In this document: positions 35,294 to 44,149 of the stretch, one piece after another | How the letters are laid out: each line of letters begins with the position of its first letter | How positions within the stretch are numbered: the stretch's first letter is position 1 | Origin: Sphingobium sp. BYY-5 | GTDB taxonomy: Bacteria > Pseudomonadota > Alphaproteobacteria > Sphingomonadales > Sphingomonadaceae | NCBI RefSeq assembly: GCF_022758885.1 | Contig: NZ_JALEBH010000001.1 | Coordinates: forward strand, 2,318,501 to 2,382,500 | Direction: 5' to 3' | DNA length: 64,000 bases | The notes under the pieces: model-generated | Databases searched by the model: none | What the model was told of the DNA's origin: nothing | Seen by the model: the letters and a program-made list of their open reading frames with translations, nothing else | Program-made: the position numbers and the translations under genes

Positions 35294-36199
35294 ATGCTGC
35301 CTTTCGCCCGCATCACCATCATCGGCCTGGGGCTGATCGGTTCCTCGCTCGCCCGCGCGATCCGGGCGGAGATGCCGACCGTGCGCGTGACCGGCCATGA
35401 TGCCGATCCGGCGGTGCGGGACATCGCCCGGCGCATCGACCTGTGCGACGATGTGACCGACACGGCGGGCACATCCGTCACGGACGCCGATCTGGTGATA
35501 TTGTGCGTGCCCGTGCGCGCCATGGGCGCGGCGGCAGCGGAGATTGCCGACGACCTGCCGGCCGACGCCATCGTCAGCGATGTCGGATCGTGCAAGGTGG
35601 ATGTGCTGGCGCAGCTCAACGCCGCCCTGCCGGGGCGGACGATCATCCCGGCCCATCCGGTGGCGGGGACGGAGAATAGCGGGCCGGAAGCAGGCTTTGC
35701 CACCCTGTTCAAGGGCCGCTGGTCGATCGTCACCCCGCCCGCCGACGCCGATCCGGTCGCCGTCGAGCGGGTCGCCGAACTGTGGCGGCGCGTGGGCGCC
35801 AATGTCGAGATGATGGACCCGGCGCATCACGACCTGGTGCTGGCGGTGACGAGCCATCTGCCGCACCTCATCGCCTACACCATCGTCGGCACGGCCAGCG
35901 ATCTGGAGAATGTGACCCAGTCCGAAGTCATCAAATATTCGGCGGGCGGCTTTCGCGACTTTACCCGCATCGCCGCGTCGGACCCGACCATGTGGCGCGA
36001 TGTGTTCCTGGCGAACAAGGATGCGGTGCTGGAAATGCTCCAGCGCTTTTCGGAAGATCTGTCCGCGCTCCAGCGGGCGATCCGCTGGAATGACGGCGAC
36101 GCTTTGTTCAACCTCTTCACCCGCACCCGCGCGATCCGCCGGTCGATCATCGAACAGGGGCAGGACGACGCCAAGCCGGACTTCGGCCGGTCGCACTGA
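35294..36199 (+). CDS. tyrA: Prephenate/arogenate dehydrogenase
   Basis: A 301-aa NAD(P)-dependent dehydrogenase of tyrosine synthesis. The Rossmann motif ITIIGLGLIGSSLARAIR is at residues 7-24; VSDVGSCKVDV, PGRTIIPAHPVAGTENSG and HHDLVLAVTSHLPHLIAYT carry conserved substrate-site residues, including the His of the catalytic region. No chorismate mutase or ACT domain is attached. It forms an operon with hisC, which may supply the transaminase step. Confidence 0.94.
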   Translation: MLPFARITIIGLGLIGSSLARAIRAEMPTVRVTGHDADPAVRDIARRIDLCDDVTDTAGTSVTDADLVILCVPVRAMGAAAAEIADDLPADAIVSDVGSCKVDVLAQLNAALPGRTIIPAHPVAGTENSGPEAGFATLFKGRWSIVTPPADADPVAVERVAELWRRVGANVEMMDPAHHDLVLAVTSHLPHLIAYTIVGTASDLENVTQSEVIKYSAGGFRDFTRIAASDPTMWRDVFLANKDAVLEMLQRFSEDLSALQRAIRWNDGDALFNLFTRTRAIRRSIIEQGQDDAKPDFGRSH

Positions 36200-36202
36200 G
36201 CG

Positions 36203-36889
36203 TCAGTTCAGGGCGTTGATCGCGGCATGAACCCGCGCCTCGGCATCCTTGCGGTCGAGGCCGACGGGGACGATCTCCCCCACCTTGTAGGTGATGACGC
36301 CGGCGTGCTTCAGGAACTTGCCGCGCGGCGAGACACGGCCGCTGTCCACCGCGATCGGCACCACCGGCAGGCCCAGCAAGCTGTAAAGTCCGGCGAACCC
36401 GGCCTTGAGCGGCGGTGCCTCACCATGCGGCACGCGGGTGCCTTCGGGGAAAAGGCAGACGGCGCGTCCCTGCGCGGACGCCGCCTTGGCCGACACACGC
36501 AGCGCCCGCAATGCGCTGGCCCCTGCGGTGCGCTCGATCGGGATCAGGCCGTAGCGCCGGGCGATCTCCCCCCAGAGCGGAATATCGAGCAATTCGCGCT
36601 TAGCACCGATCGCCGGTCGATCGAACAGGCAAAGCAGATCGATCGTCTCGAACATCGATTCATGTTTGAGGATGTAGAGATATGGTCCCTGCGGCAGGTC
36701 GCCTTCCACCACCACCTTCTGCCCCAGCAGCCAGCGCGCGCTGGCGCGATGGAAGCGGCTCCAGCCGGTGGCGATCCGTTGCACCGACGTGGGCGCGATC
36801 CAGGCGAACAGCAGCGCCGACAGGACGAAGAGCAGGCTGCCGCTGTAGAAGACCAGCATGAACAGAAGGGAGCGGATGGCGGTAATCAT
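36203..36889 (-). CDS. plsC: 1-acyl-sn-glycerol-3-phosphate acyltransferase
   Basis: A 228-aa inner-membrane acyltransferase that makes phosphatidic acid. It has an N-terminal hydrophobic helix, the catalytic KHESMFETIDLL (H-X4-D type block), the LFPEGTRVPHGE motif and a VVPIAVDSG block. It is the last gene of the ftsE-ftsX-ydcF-plsC run on the minus strand, 12 bp after ydcF. Confidence 0.93.
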   Translation of the reverse strand: MITAIRSLLFMLVFYSGSLLFVLSALLFAWIAPTSVQRIATGWSRFHRASARWLLGQKVVVEGDLPQGPYLYILKHESMFETIDLLCLFDRPAIGAKRELLDIPLWGEIARRYGLIPIERTAGASALRALRVSAKAASAQGRAVCLFPEGTRVPHGEAPPLKAGFAGLYSLLGLPVVPIAVDSGRVSPRGKFLKHAGVITYKVGEIVPVGLDRKDAEARVHAAINALN

Positions 36890-36901
36890 AAGAAAAAGCC
36901 G

Positions 36902-37432
36902 TCAGATGCCGATCAGCGCCGCGCCGCGCCGCAGCAGATATTTATTATATTCGCGCAGCAGCATGGTCAGGCTTGGGCGGCTGGGAACGGCGTCATAAAC
37001 CAGCGTGACACGGCCGGGAAGCGCCTGCCGCAGTTCCAGCGCGGAACGGCGCATATGCCAGTCGGTAGTGATGAGCCGCACGGTCTTATAATCGCGCCGC
37101 TCCAGCCAGCGCGCCGTCTCGATCGCATTGGAACGGGTGTCGATCGCCTCGCGGCCCAGCGTGATGCAGCAGGTGAAGAGCTGCTCCGGCGCCTTATATT
37201 GCGCCGCCAGCTCGACCGGACGAACCGCGCGGTCGACGCCCGATATCAGCATCCGCTTGGCCGCGCCGTCCCGCAACAGGGCAATACCGCGGTCGATCCG
37301 CCCCGCCCCGCCGGTCAGCACGACGATGGCGTCGGTCCGGCGACCGTCGAGCGGCTGGGGCAGGAAAATGGCGAACCAGGCAAAACCCAGCATCCAGGCC
37401 AGCAAAGTGACGGCGGCAAAACGGACGATCAT
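36902..37432 (-). CDS. YdcF-family (DUF218) protein
   Basis: A 176-aa protein with one N-terminal membrane helix followed by a DUF218 domain: DAIVVLTGGAGRIDRGIALLRDGAAKRMLISG, then EAIDTRSNAIETARWLERRDYKTVRLITTDWHMRRSALELR. Members (SanA, YdcF, ElyC) are linked to envelope maintenance. ATG 37432 overlaps the ftsX stop (ATGA), which fixes the start. Confidence 0.9.
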   Translation of the reverse strand: MIVRFAAVTLLAWMLGFAWFAIFLPQPLDGRRTDAIVVLTGGAGRIDRGIALLRDGAAKRMLISGVDRAVRPVELAAQYKAPEQLFTCCITLGREAIDTRSNAIETARWLERRDYKTVRLITTDWHMRRSALELRQALPGRVTLVYDAVPSRPSLTMLLREYNKYLLRRGAALIGI

Positions 37433-38334
37433 AGCGATCGTCCCAGCGCACGCAGCACCGTCCAACGTGCGGTGAGCATGGCAAGAACCACCCCCAACAC
37501 CGGCAGCAACGCCAGCAACACCCAGCTCAGCATGTCGAGCGTGACGGCGCCCAGCAGGTCCGATCCCATCGCCGACAGGCGCAGGCCGATCACCATGATG
37601 ACCAGAATGGCGAAGGCGAAGCCCAGCGCGCTGCCCAGAAAGGCGTCGAGGCCGATGCGCCGCTGGAACAGGCGGGCGATCTGCACATCGGTCGATCCCA
37701 TCAGGTGCAATACGTCGATCGTCCCGCGATGGCTGTCATGCGCGCCGCGCGCCGCCAGCACCGTCACCGCACCGGTGGCGAGGATCATCAGCGCAACCAC
37801 TCCCGCGGCCAGCCAGCCCAACGCGCTGAGCAGGCCAGCGAGCGGCTGCAAGAAGGTGGCGTGCGGCTCGATCCGCAGCTTGGGCGACAGGCCGACCAGC
37901 AGGCGGCGCACGCGATCGACCTTCGCATCCGCCTCACCCGGCGTCAGCGTCACGTCGATCAGCGCCGGCACGGGCAGATCACCACTGGTCGCCGCATCGC
38001 CCAGCCAGGGACGAAGCTGGTCGGCCAGTAATGCCGGATCAACCGGATCGGCAGACCGCACGCCCTGCGCCCCGCGCAACAATTGCAGTGTGCGGGCCGC
38101 CAGCCCGTCGCGCGCTTCCGCATTGGCCTCCACCACCTGCACGCTGGCGCGCCCGGCCAGGTCGGCGCTCATCGACCGAACCGCCGCGCCCAGGCCCAGG
38201 CCAGCGGCAGCGGACAATATCGTCAGGAACATCATGATTGCGATGATCCAGGGCATCGGTCCCGCCACCCGGCCCGCAGGCAGCAGGCGATGACGCGCGG
38301 CGGCGGCAGCCCTGCGGTTGGCGCCGCTTGCCAT
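37429..38334 (-). CDS. ftsX: FtsX-like cell-division permease
   Basis: A 301-aa permease with four membrane helices (near residues 30-50, 175-198, 225-250 and 265-290) and a periplasmic domain between helices 1 and 2, the FtsX plan. With FtsE it transmits ATP hydrolysis to peptidoglycan hydrolases at the septum. Its start overlaps the ftsE stop by one base (TGATG). The open frame extends far upstream inside ftsE, but this part is the wrong frame of that gene. Confidence 0.92.
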   Translation of the reverse strand: MASGANRRAAAAARHRLLPAGRVAGPMPWIIAIMMFLTILSAAAGLGLGAAVRSMSADLAGRASVQVVEANAEARDGLAARTLQLLRGAQGVRSADPVDPALLADQLRPWLGDAATSGDLPVPALIDVTLTPGEADAKVDRVRRLLVGLSPKLRIEPHATFLQPLAGLLSALGWLAAGVVALMILATGAVTVLAARGAHDSHRGTIDVLHLMGSTDVQIARLFQRRIGLDAFLGSALGFAFAILVIMVIGLRLSAMGSDLLGAVTLDMLSWVLLALLPVLGVVLAMLTARWTVLRALGRSL

Positions 38335-39044
38335 CAGGTCCGCTCCTGCGGACGCGGCGGATAGCGCAACATGCCGGTGGGATCGGCCAGCCTGCCCCTG
38401 TCCAGCTTCATCATCTGCGCGCCCTTGACCTGTGCGATCAATGGCAGGTCGTGGGTGGCGACCACGATGGTCGTCCCCAGGCGATTGAGCGCTTCGAACA
38501 GGCTCATGAGGCGGCGGGCCATGTCGGCGTCGACATTGCCGGTCGGTTCGTCCGCGACCAATATTTCCGGACGGCCGATCACCGCGCGAGCGATGGCGAC
38601 GCGCTGCTGTTCCCCGCCCGACAGGGTGGCGGGCCGCGCTTGCCCGCGATCGCCCAGCCCTACCCAATTCAGCATTTCGACGACCGGTGCGTCGATCGCG
38701 CTTTCCTCCATCCCCGCGACGCGGAGCGGCAGGGCGATATTATCATAGGCCGACAAATGCGGGACCAGCCGAAAATCCTGGAAGACGACACCAATGCGAC
38801 GGCGGAAGCCGGGCAGGCGCTTGCGGGGCAGCGTCACCACATCTTCTCCGAACAGCCGGATGACGCCGCGACTGGGGCGCTGGGCGAGATAGAGGAGCTT
38901 GAACAGCGAGGTCTTGCCCGCGCCCGAAGCACCGGTCAGGAAGTAAAAGCCGCCACTGGCGAGGGTGAAGCTGACGTCGGATAGCGTCTCGCTGTCCAGA
39001 CCATAGCGCAGACCGACATTTTCGAACTGGACGATGGCCGACAT
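38334..39044 (-). CDS. ftsE: FtsE-like cell-division ABC ATPase
   Basis: A 236-aa ABC ATPase: Walker A LTGASGAGKTSLFKLL, Q-loop VVFQDFRLVPHLSAYDNIALPL, signature LSGGEQQRVAIARA, Walker B ILVADEPTGNVD and switch His in VVATHD. It begins at MSAIVQFENVGLRYG (ATG 39044), matching family length. It forms an operon with ftsX, ydcF and plsC and is divergent from the zinc-ribbon protein gene. Confidence 0.95.
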   Translation of the reverse strand: MSAIVQFENVGLRYGLDSETLSDVSFTLASGGFYFLTGASGAGKTSLFKLLYLAQRPSRGVIRLFGEDVVTLPRKRLPGFRRRIGVVFQDFRLVPHLSAYDNIALPLRVAGMEESAIDAPVVEMLNWVGLGDRGQARPATLSGGEQQRVAIARAVIGRPEILVADEPTGNVDADMARRLMSLFEALNRLGTTIVVATHDLPLIAQVKGAQMMKLDRGRLADPTGMLRYPPRPQERT

Positions 39045-39200
39045 ATGCTGCGATGTGGCGCTGGTGCGCTCCCTGCTTCCCGAAGGTGCAGCCATGGCAC
39101 AGGCAACGGGCTGCCGTAAAGCCCGCGCCGCGCGATCTCGCGAGTCGCGCCTATGTTGTTGGCGCTTGCGCGCGAGTCCCTGCCATGCCTATGAAGCGAC

Positions 39201-40034
39201 ATGATCCTGGTGTGTCCCAATTGCGCGACGCGATATGTCGTGCCCGATAGCGCCGTAGGCCCCAATGGTCGCCAGGTCCGCTGCGCGGCGTGCAAGCATA
39301 GCTGGTTCCAGGAGCCGGTTGCCCTGCCGGTGCGCGAGGAAGCGCCTGTCGCGCCGTTGCCCGTGCCTGCTCCGGTCGAAACAGTTGCCCCTCCGCCGCC
39401 ACCTCCTGCCGCGCCGGAAACGCCCGTGGCCGAGCGGGAGCCGGAAGTCCCGGCCGTCACCGAACCTGTCGCGCCTGAACCGACGTCACCGGAAGAGGTC
39501 GCGCCGCCCAGCGCCGCGCCGGCCGATCATCGTTTCGATGACATTTATGCCGGAGTCCGGGTCGACCCGGCGGAAGAGGATTCCTTCGCACCGCTCGCGC
39601 CGATCAGGCCCCGTCGCAACATGCTCAAATTCTGGACCTGGGCTGCCGCCGGTTTCTTTCTGCTCGTGGCCGCGGCGGGCGGGGCGCTCTATTATTTCGG
39701 ACCGCCCGCCTGGATGGTGGCCATGGGCATCGTTCCCGATGAAGGCGATCCCGACCTGCTCTTCTACCTGTCCAAGCCGGCCGAGCGACGCAAACTGCCG
39801 ACGGGCGAGGAATATTTCGCCTTCGGCGCGCGGATCGTGAACAGCGGCGCCCAGGCGCTGCCTGTCCCCCCGGTGCTGGTGCAGTTGCGTGACCGGCAGA
39901 ACCGGTTGGTCTTTAGCTGGACCACCAAGGCCGACAAGACCAGCCTCAAGCCCGGCGAGGAAGCCTCCATCAATGAGAGCCGGATCGACATTCCCAAAAA
40001 TGCCGAAAATCTCTCACTGACCTTCGTGCAGTAA
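39201..40034 (+). CDS. MJ0042-type zinc-ribbon membrane protein with C-terminal DUF3426-like domain
   Basis: The 277-aa product begins [35 protein letters not shown], a four-cysteine zinc ribbon (CPNC...CAAC) of the MJ0042 type. A long Pro/Glu/Val-rich linker (40-125) is followed by a membrane helix (about 143-165, [26 protein letters not shown]) and an extracytoplasmic domain (about 180-277) with a [36 protein letters not shown] pattern. It is divergent from ftsE; a link to division or envelope sensing is speculative. Confidence 0.85.
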   Translation: MILVCPNCATRYVVPDSAVGPNGRQVRCAACKHSWFQEPVALPVREEAPVAPLPVPAPVETVAPPPPPPAAPETPVAEREPEVPAVTEPVAPEPTSPEEVAPPSAAPADHRFDDIYAGVRVDPAEEDSFAPLAPIRPRRNMLKFWTWAAAGFFLLVAAAGGALYYFGPPAWMVAMGIVPDEGDPDLLFYLSKPAERRKLPTGEEYFAFGARIVNSGAQALPVPPVLVQLRDRQNRLVFSWTTKADKTSLKPGEEASINESRIDIPKNAENLSLTFVQ

Positions 40035-40088
40035 TGTCCCGACCGGACGGGGCTGTTCCCGATCCGGATCGAAACGAACGGCGGTCGA

Positions 40089-40994
40089 TCAGGGATAGCT
40101 GACCGTCTTGGGCCGTCCCTGCGGGATGGGGATGAACTCCTGATCGTCGCCGGGGATGAGGGGGAAGCGCATCGCGTCCCAATCCTCGCGCGCCTGCATC
40201 AGCCGGTCCTGGGTCGAGGCGACGAAATTCCACCAGACGTGACGGGGCGAGGTGAAGGCTTCGCCGCCGCACAGGACGACCCGGCCGCCATCGACGCTCA
40301 TCAGCGTGGCGGAGACGCCGGGACGCAGGACATAGAGCATCTGGGGCGCCAGCATCTGCCCGTCGAGCGCCGCGTCGCCGCCCGATACATACAGAGCACG
40401 CTCGTCCGCCGACGGATCTATGGCGATGCGTCCGCCGGGGGCCAACTGGATGTCGGCATAGATGGTGTGGGCATAGGTGGTGACAGGCGACGTCTCACCC
40501 CAGAGCGACCCCATGATGACACGGGCGCGGACGCCCCCATCCTCGATCACGGGCAGGCCGCCCTCCCCCACATGCTCGAAGGCGGGGTCCATTTCCTCGA
40601 ACCGGTCGGGCAAAGCGAGCCAGGTCTGGATGGCGGAGAGCTTGGACGCCTTCGCGCGGTCCTCGTCCGGGGAACGCTCCGAATGGACGATGCCCTTGCC
40701 CGCCGTCATCAGGTTGACCGCGCCCGGCTCGATCAACTGCTCGGTGCCGAGCGAGTCGCGGTGCATGAAGGCGCCTTCATACATATAGGTGACGGTGGAG
40801 AGGTTGATGTGCGGATGCGGGCGCACGTCGATGCCCTGCCCCGGCGCGATCCGCGCCGGTCCCGCCTGGTCGAAGAAGATGAATGGGCCGACCATGGTGC
40901 GCCCCTTGACCGGCAGCGAGCGGTGAACCTTGAAATCGCCCAGGTCATGTGTGGTCGGCGTGATCGTCTGGATGATGCTGTCGATGTCGGTCAT
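40089..40994 (-). CDS. Pirin-family protein
   Basis: A 301-aa bicupin. The N-terminal cupin has the metal-binding set typical of pirins: PHPHINLSTVTYMYEGAFMHRDSLG and GIVHSERSP, plus LSAIQTWLALP, and ends with a C-terminal cupin. Pirins have reported quercetinase or regulatory roles; which applies here is unknown. ATG 40994 overlaps the nudix stop (ATGA), making it the third gene of a bolA-nudix-pirin run. Confidence 0.92.
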   Translation of the reverse strand: MTDIDSIIQTITPTTHDLGDFKVHRSLPVKGRTMVGPFIFFDQAGPARIAPGQGIDVRPHPHINLSTVTYMYEGAFMHRDSLGTEQLIEPGAVNLMTAGKGIVHSERSPDEDRAKASKLSAIQTWLALPDRFEEMDPAFEHVGEGGLPVIEDGGVRARVIMGSLWGETSPVTTYAHTIYADIQLAPGGRIAIDPSADERALYVSGGDAALDGQMLAPQMLYVLRPGVSATLMSVDGGRVVLCGGEAFTSPRHVWWNFVASTQDRLMQAREDWDAMRFPLIPGDDQEFIPIPQGRPKTVSYP

Positions 40995-41455
40995 AAGGCG
41001 TCCTCTTGCGTCTGCGCACGCGGAAGCTGGGTCCAGAGCGCGATCAGGTCTAGCGGGAAATAGGGTTCGGGGCAGGCAACCAGCTCCTCCGGCGTCCACC
41101 AGCGATGGCTGGTCATGACTCGTTGCTCCAGCGCGGTGTGGCCGATGAGGGACAGGGTATAGTCCTGCGGATAGACGGGGTAATAGCGTTCCTCCGCATC
41201 GACTTCGACACCCTCGATCGTGACGAAGCGGACATGGCGGACCGCGACCTGCGGGCCGATGGGGCAGGTAAAGCCGGTTTCCTCGAACAATTCACGCCGC
41301 GCCGCCTGCTCGAAACTTTCGCCCGGATCGAGCGCGCCGCCGGGCGTCACCCAGAAGGGCGCACGGTCGTCGGGCGTAAAGCGGAAGAGCAGCAGCCGAT
41401 GCCGCTCATCCAGCACCAGCAGCCGCGCAGCGGGACGTTGCGGCCGGGCGCTCAT
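40991..41455 (-). CDS. NUDIX hydrolase
   Basis: A 154-aa NUDIX protein. The nudix box is GGALDPGESFEQAARRELFEETGF (about 40-63), with all catalytic Glu residues present, so a nucleoside diphosphate derivative or similar is likely hydrolysed. Substrate unknown. It overlaps bolA upstream and pirin downstream by ATGA, so the three proteins are probably co-translated. Confidence 0.93.
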   Translation of the reverse strand: MSARPQRPAARLLVLDERHRLLLFRFTPDDRAPFWVTPGGALDPGESFEQAARRELFEETGFTCPIGPQVAVRHVRFVTIEGVEVDAEERYYPVYPQDYTLSLIGHTALEQRVMTSHRWWTPEELVACPEPYFPLDLIALWTQLPRAQTQEDAL

Positions 41456-41736
41456 TCGCCGGGCGCGCGCGCCTTGATGGCGAGGGCATGAACCTTGTCG
41501 CGCAGCAGGTCGGCGAGCGCGGCATTGACCAGGCGTTGACGGCCAACGCGGCTCTGGCCGGTGAAGCGATCGGACACGACCTCTACCGTGAAATGGCTTT
41601 CGCCCGAACCGTCATGACCGGCATGACCGCGATGCTTTTCGCTGTCGTCGATGACGGCGAGATGGTCGGGCGATAGGGCGGCGCGCAGCCGCGCCTCGAT
41701 TTCGGTGGCAACGGGGCCTTTGAGGTCGGTGGTCAT
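41452..41736 (-). CDS. BolA-family protein
   Basis: A 94-aa BolA-type protein: KGPVATEIEARLRAALSPDHLAVIDDSEKH, then SHFTVEVVSDRFTGQSRVGRQRLVNAALADLLRDKVHALAIKARAP. BolA proteins act with monothiol glutaredoxins in iron-sulfur handling and stress morphology. The frame is open far upstream, but ATG 41736 matches the family start and leaves a 45-bp divergent gap with the J-domain gene. Confidence 0.93.
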   Translation of the reverse strand: MTTDLKGPVATEIEARLRAALSPDHLAVIDDSEKHRGHAGHDGSGESHFTVEVVSDRFTGQSRVGRQRLVNAALADLLRDKVHALAIKARAPGE

Positions 41737-41781
41737 ATCGCCTATATAAGCTGCTTTGCCAGTCATTCCATCAGGACAATC

Positions 41782-42399
41782 TTGAGCAGCGAATCCTTCT
41801 CGACCCGTCGTTTCAATCGTTTCCATGGCCGCGTCGACGGCGAACGCCCCTGCGCGGTGGAAGGCTGCCCGGAACCGGGCGAGTTTCGCGCGCCGCCGTT
41901 GGAAGGCGGCCAGCCAGGCCAGGAGGGGCCGCGCTGGCGCTGGCTGTGCTTGGACCATGTGCGCGCGTTCAACCAGGGCTATAATTTCTTCACCGGCATG
42001 AGTCCGGAAGAGATCGCCGCCGCCCAGCGCCCCTATGCGGGGTGGGAACGGGAGACGCGCGCCTTTTCCTCCAACGCCACCAGTCCGCCACCCAAATGGT
42101 CGGATTTCCAGGACCCGCTCGATGCGATCGGGGCCAGGTTCAAGGAGCGCGTCGCCAAGGCGTGGGCCGACAGCCAGATGCGGCAGGACGGGAAATTCCT
42201 GTCCAACGAGGACCGCAGGCAGCTTATGGTCATGGGCCTGCCGATCGACGCGGATCGCAAGGCGTTGCGGGCGCGCTATACCGAATTGCTGCGCCGCTAT
42301 CATCCCGACCATAATGGTGGCGACCGCAGCCATGAAGGCGCGTTGCAGGGTGTGATCGAGGCCTATGGGCATTTGCGCAAGGCGGCGGCTTTCGCTTAA
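41782..42399 (+). CDS. J-domain (DnaJ-like) protein
   Basis: A 205-aa protein with a C-terminal J domain (about 145-205) carrying the HPD motif in LLRRYHPDHNGGDRSHEGALQGVIEAYGHLR. The N-terminal part has a CAVEGCPEPGEFR...WLCLDHVRAFNQGYNFF segment with CX4C and CxxH groups that may bind zinc. It presumably stimulates DnaK ATPase for a special client. It starts with TTG 41782, six bases after AGGA; an early ATG is absent. Divergent from bolA. Confidence 0.87.
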   Translation: MSSESFSTRRFNRFHGRVDGERPCAVEGCPEPGEFRAPPLEGGQPGQEGPRWRWLCLDHVRAFNQGYNFFTGMSPEEIAAAQRPYAGWERETRAFSSNATSPPPKWSDFQDPLDAIGARFKERVAKAWADSQMRQDGKFLSNEDRRQLMVMGLPIDADRKALRARYTELLRRYHPDHNGGDRSHEGALQGVIEAYGHLRKAAAFA

Positions 42400-42686
42400 C
42401 TTCGCACATTTCCCGTAAAATTTGAAATTTTCATGCTGAAGTTGGAAATTTCGTTACAAGCCAGAGGTGGGTGAAGGCGTCGGGCACATATATTGCCATG
42501 GCCAGGGACTGTAGGACAGGCTGAACCATGCCACGGCCCATCGTCCGCGGGTTTCGTCCTGATAGGCAAGGAGGCCAATTTGGCGAAAAGGGCCGCTTGA
42601 TCGTCACGGAACGAGGCTCCACTCTATCGACATGCCCTTTGGATATGGGTTAGGGCGAGAAGGAATCGCAGAAAGATGACGACCCG
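42400..42686. other. Gap before cobS
   Basis: No gene is supported in this 287-bp gap. The first 60 bases are AT-rich with two GAAATTT half-sites that could hold a promoter. The usual cobalamin riboswitch B12-box was looked for and not seen. Confidence 0.4.
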
Positions 42687-43694
42687 ATGACCGATATTTC
42701 GAACGTCCAGCCCGACACCCGCGCCGACACGCTGCTGGAAGCGCCCGACCGTGAGGTGGACGCACGCGAGGTCTTCGGCATCGACGTCGACATGAAGATC
42801 CCGGCCTTTTCCCAGGCCGACGAGCGCGTGCCGGACCTGGACCCCGCCTATGTGTTCGATCCGGACACCACGCTCGCGATCCTGGCGGGCTTTGCCTATA
42901 ATCGCCGCGTCATGGTGCAGGGCTATCATGGCACCGGCAAGTCGAGCCATATCGAACAGGTCGCCGCGCGCCTGAAATGGCCGTGCATCCGCATCAACCT
43001 GGACGCGCATATCAGCCGTATCGACCTGGTGGGCCGCGACGCCATCGTCCTCAAGGACGGGCAGCAGGTGACGGAATTCCGGGAAGGCCTGCTTCCCTGG
43101 TCATTGCAGCGCCCCGTCGCTCTGGTGTTCGACGAATATGACGCCGGCCGCCCGGACGTGATGTTCGTGATCCAGCGCGTGCTGGAGACGGACGGCAAGA
43201 TGACGCTGCTGGACCAGAATCGCGTGATCCGCCCGAACCCGCATTTCCGCCTGTTCGCGACCGCCAACACCGTTGGCCTGGGCGACACGACCGGCCTCTA
43301 TCATGGCACGCAGCAGATCAACCAGGGCCAGATGGACCGGTGGAACCTGGTGGTGGCATTGAACTATCTGCCCGCCGCGACCGAGGCGCAGGTGGTGCTG
43401 GCCAAGTCGGGCGAATATGATCATGAGGGCGGCCGCAAGGAAGTCGAGAATATGATCAAGGTGGCGGAACTGACCCGCCAGGGCTTCATCAACGGCGATA
43501 TCTCGACCGTCATGTCGCCCCGCACCGTCATTAGCTGGGCACAGAATGCGCTGATCTTCAAGAATGTCGGCTTCGCCTTCCGCCTGAGCTTCCTCAACAA
43601 ATGCGATGAAGCCGAGCGGGCGCTGGTCGCCGAATATTATCAGCGCGTGTTCGGGAAGGATCTTCCCGAGAGCGTGGCGAGCCGGGCGAACTGA
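42687..43694 (+). CDS. cobS: Cobaltochelatase subunit CobS
   Basis: An AAA+ ATPase of 335 aa (MoxR clade) that with CobT drives insertion of cobalt by CobN in aerobic B12 synthesis. Walker A is [15 protein letters not shown], Walker [11 protein letters not shown], and the sensor region [33 protein letters not shown] is typical of CobS. cobT lies downstream with an osmC gene between them. No cobN is in this window, and many alphaproteobacteria keep cobST apart from other B12 genes, so another metal or client cannot be excluded. Confidence 0.93.
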   Translation: MTDISNVQPDTRADTLLEAPDREVDAREVFGIDVDMKIPAFSQADERVPDLDPAYVFDPDTTLAILAGFAYNRRVMVQGYHGTGKSSHIEQVAARLKWPCIRINLDAHISRIDLVGRDAIVLKDGQQVTEFREGLLPWSLQRPVALVFDEYDAGRPDVMFVIQRVLETDGKMTLLDQNRVIRPNPHFRLFATANTVGLGDTTGLYHGTQQINQGQMDRWNLVVALNYLPAATEAQVVLAKSGEYDHEGGRKEVENMIKVAELTRQGFINGDISTVMSPRTVISWAQNALIFKNVGFAFRLSFLNKCDEAERALVAEYYQRVFGKDLPESVASRAN

Positions 43695-43729
43695 AGGTTC
43701 GCCCTGCGCCGACGGCAGGGAGACAAAGC

Positions 43730-44149
43730 ATGATCGTCGTCGAACGAATCGACCCGAACGGCACCGCGCACCGGATCAGCATCCGCGGGCACGAGATCGT
43801 CGCCGACATGTCGGCGCCCGATGGCCATGACGCCGGGCCGGATCCACACGACCTGTATGATTCGGCGCTGGGCGCGTGCAAGGCGATGACCATGCTCTGG
43901 TATGCGCAGCGCAACGGCATCCCGGTGGAGGATATCCATGTCGGCGTCGTCCGCGACGCCAGCCAGGAACGGCAGGGCGTCTACAAGCTGACCACCCGCA
44001 TCGCCATCACCGGCCCCATGACTGACGAACAGCATAACAAGCTGATCGCCGTCGCCGCCAAATGCCCGGTCCACAAGCTGATGAGCGAAGTCGAGACGCA
44101 GATCGAGACGATCGCCGTCCCCCGTGTGGGTGAAGCGGAGCGGCCGTGA
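43730..44149 (+). CDS. OsmC/Ohr-family peroxide-reducing protein
   Basis: A 139-aa OsmC-like protein. It has the two redox cysteines expected of thiol peroxidases of this family: [16 protein letters not shown] (Cys49 or so) and [11 protein letters not shown] (Cys112 or so). They would reduce organic hydroperoxides. It sits between cobS and cobT and overlaps the GTG start of cobT, so it is part of the same transcript and translationally coupled to cobT. Confidence 0.92.
   Translation: MIVVERIDPNGTAHRISIRGHEIVADMSAPDGHDAGPDPHDLYDSALGACKAMTMLWYAQRNGIPVEDIHVGVVRDASQERQGVYKLTTRIAITGPMTDEQHNKLIAVAAKCPVHKLMSEVETQIETIAVPRVGEAERP

Noticed and set aside
36227-38293. A 688-codon plus-strand frame
   Set aside because: It runs antisense to plsC, ydcF and ftsX, all of which are well supported; it is a by-product of GC-rich codon use.
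42400-42686. Possible cobalamin riboswitch before cobS
   Set aside because: The conserved B12-box and the typical stem arrangement were looked for by eye and not found.
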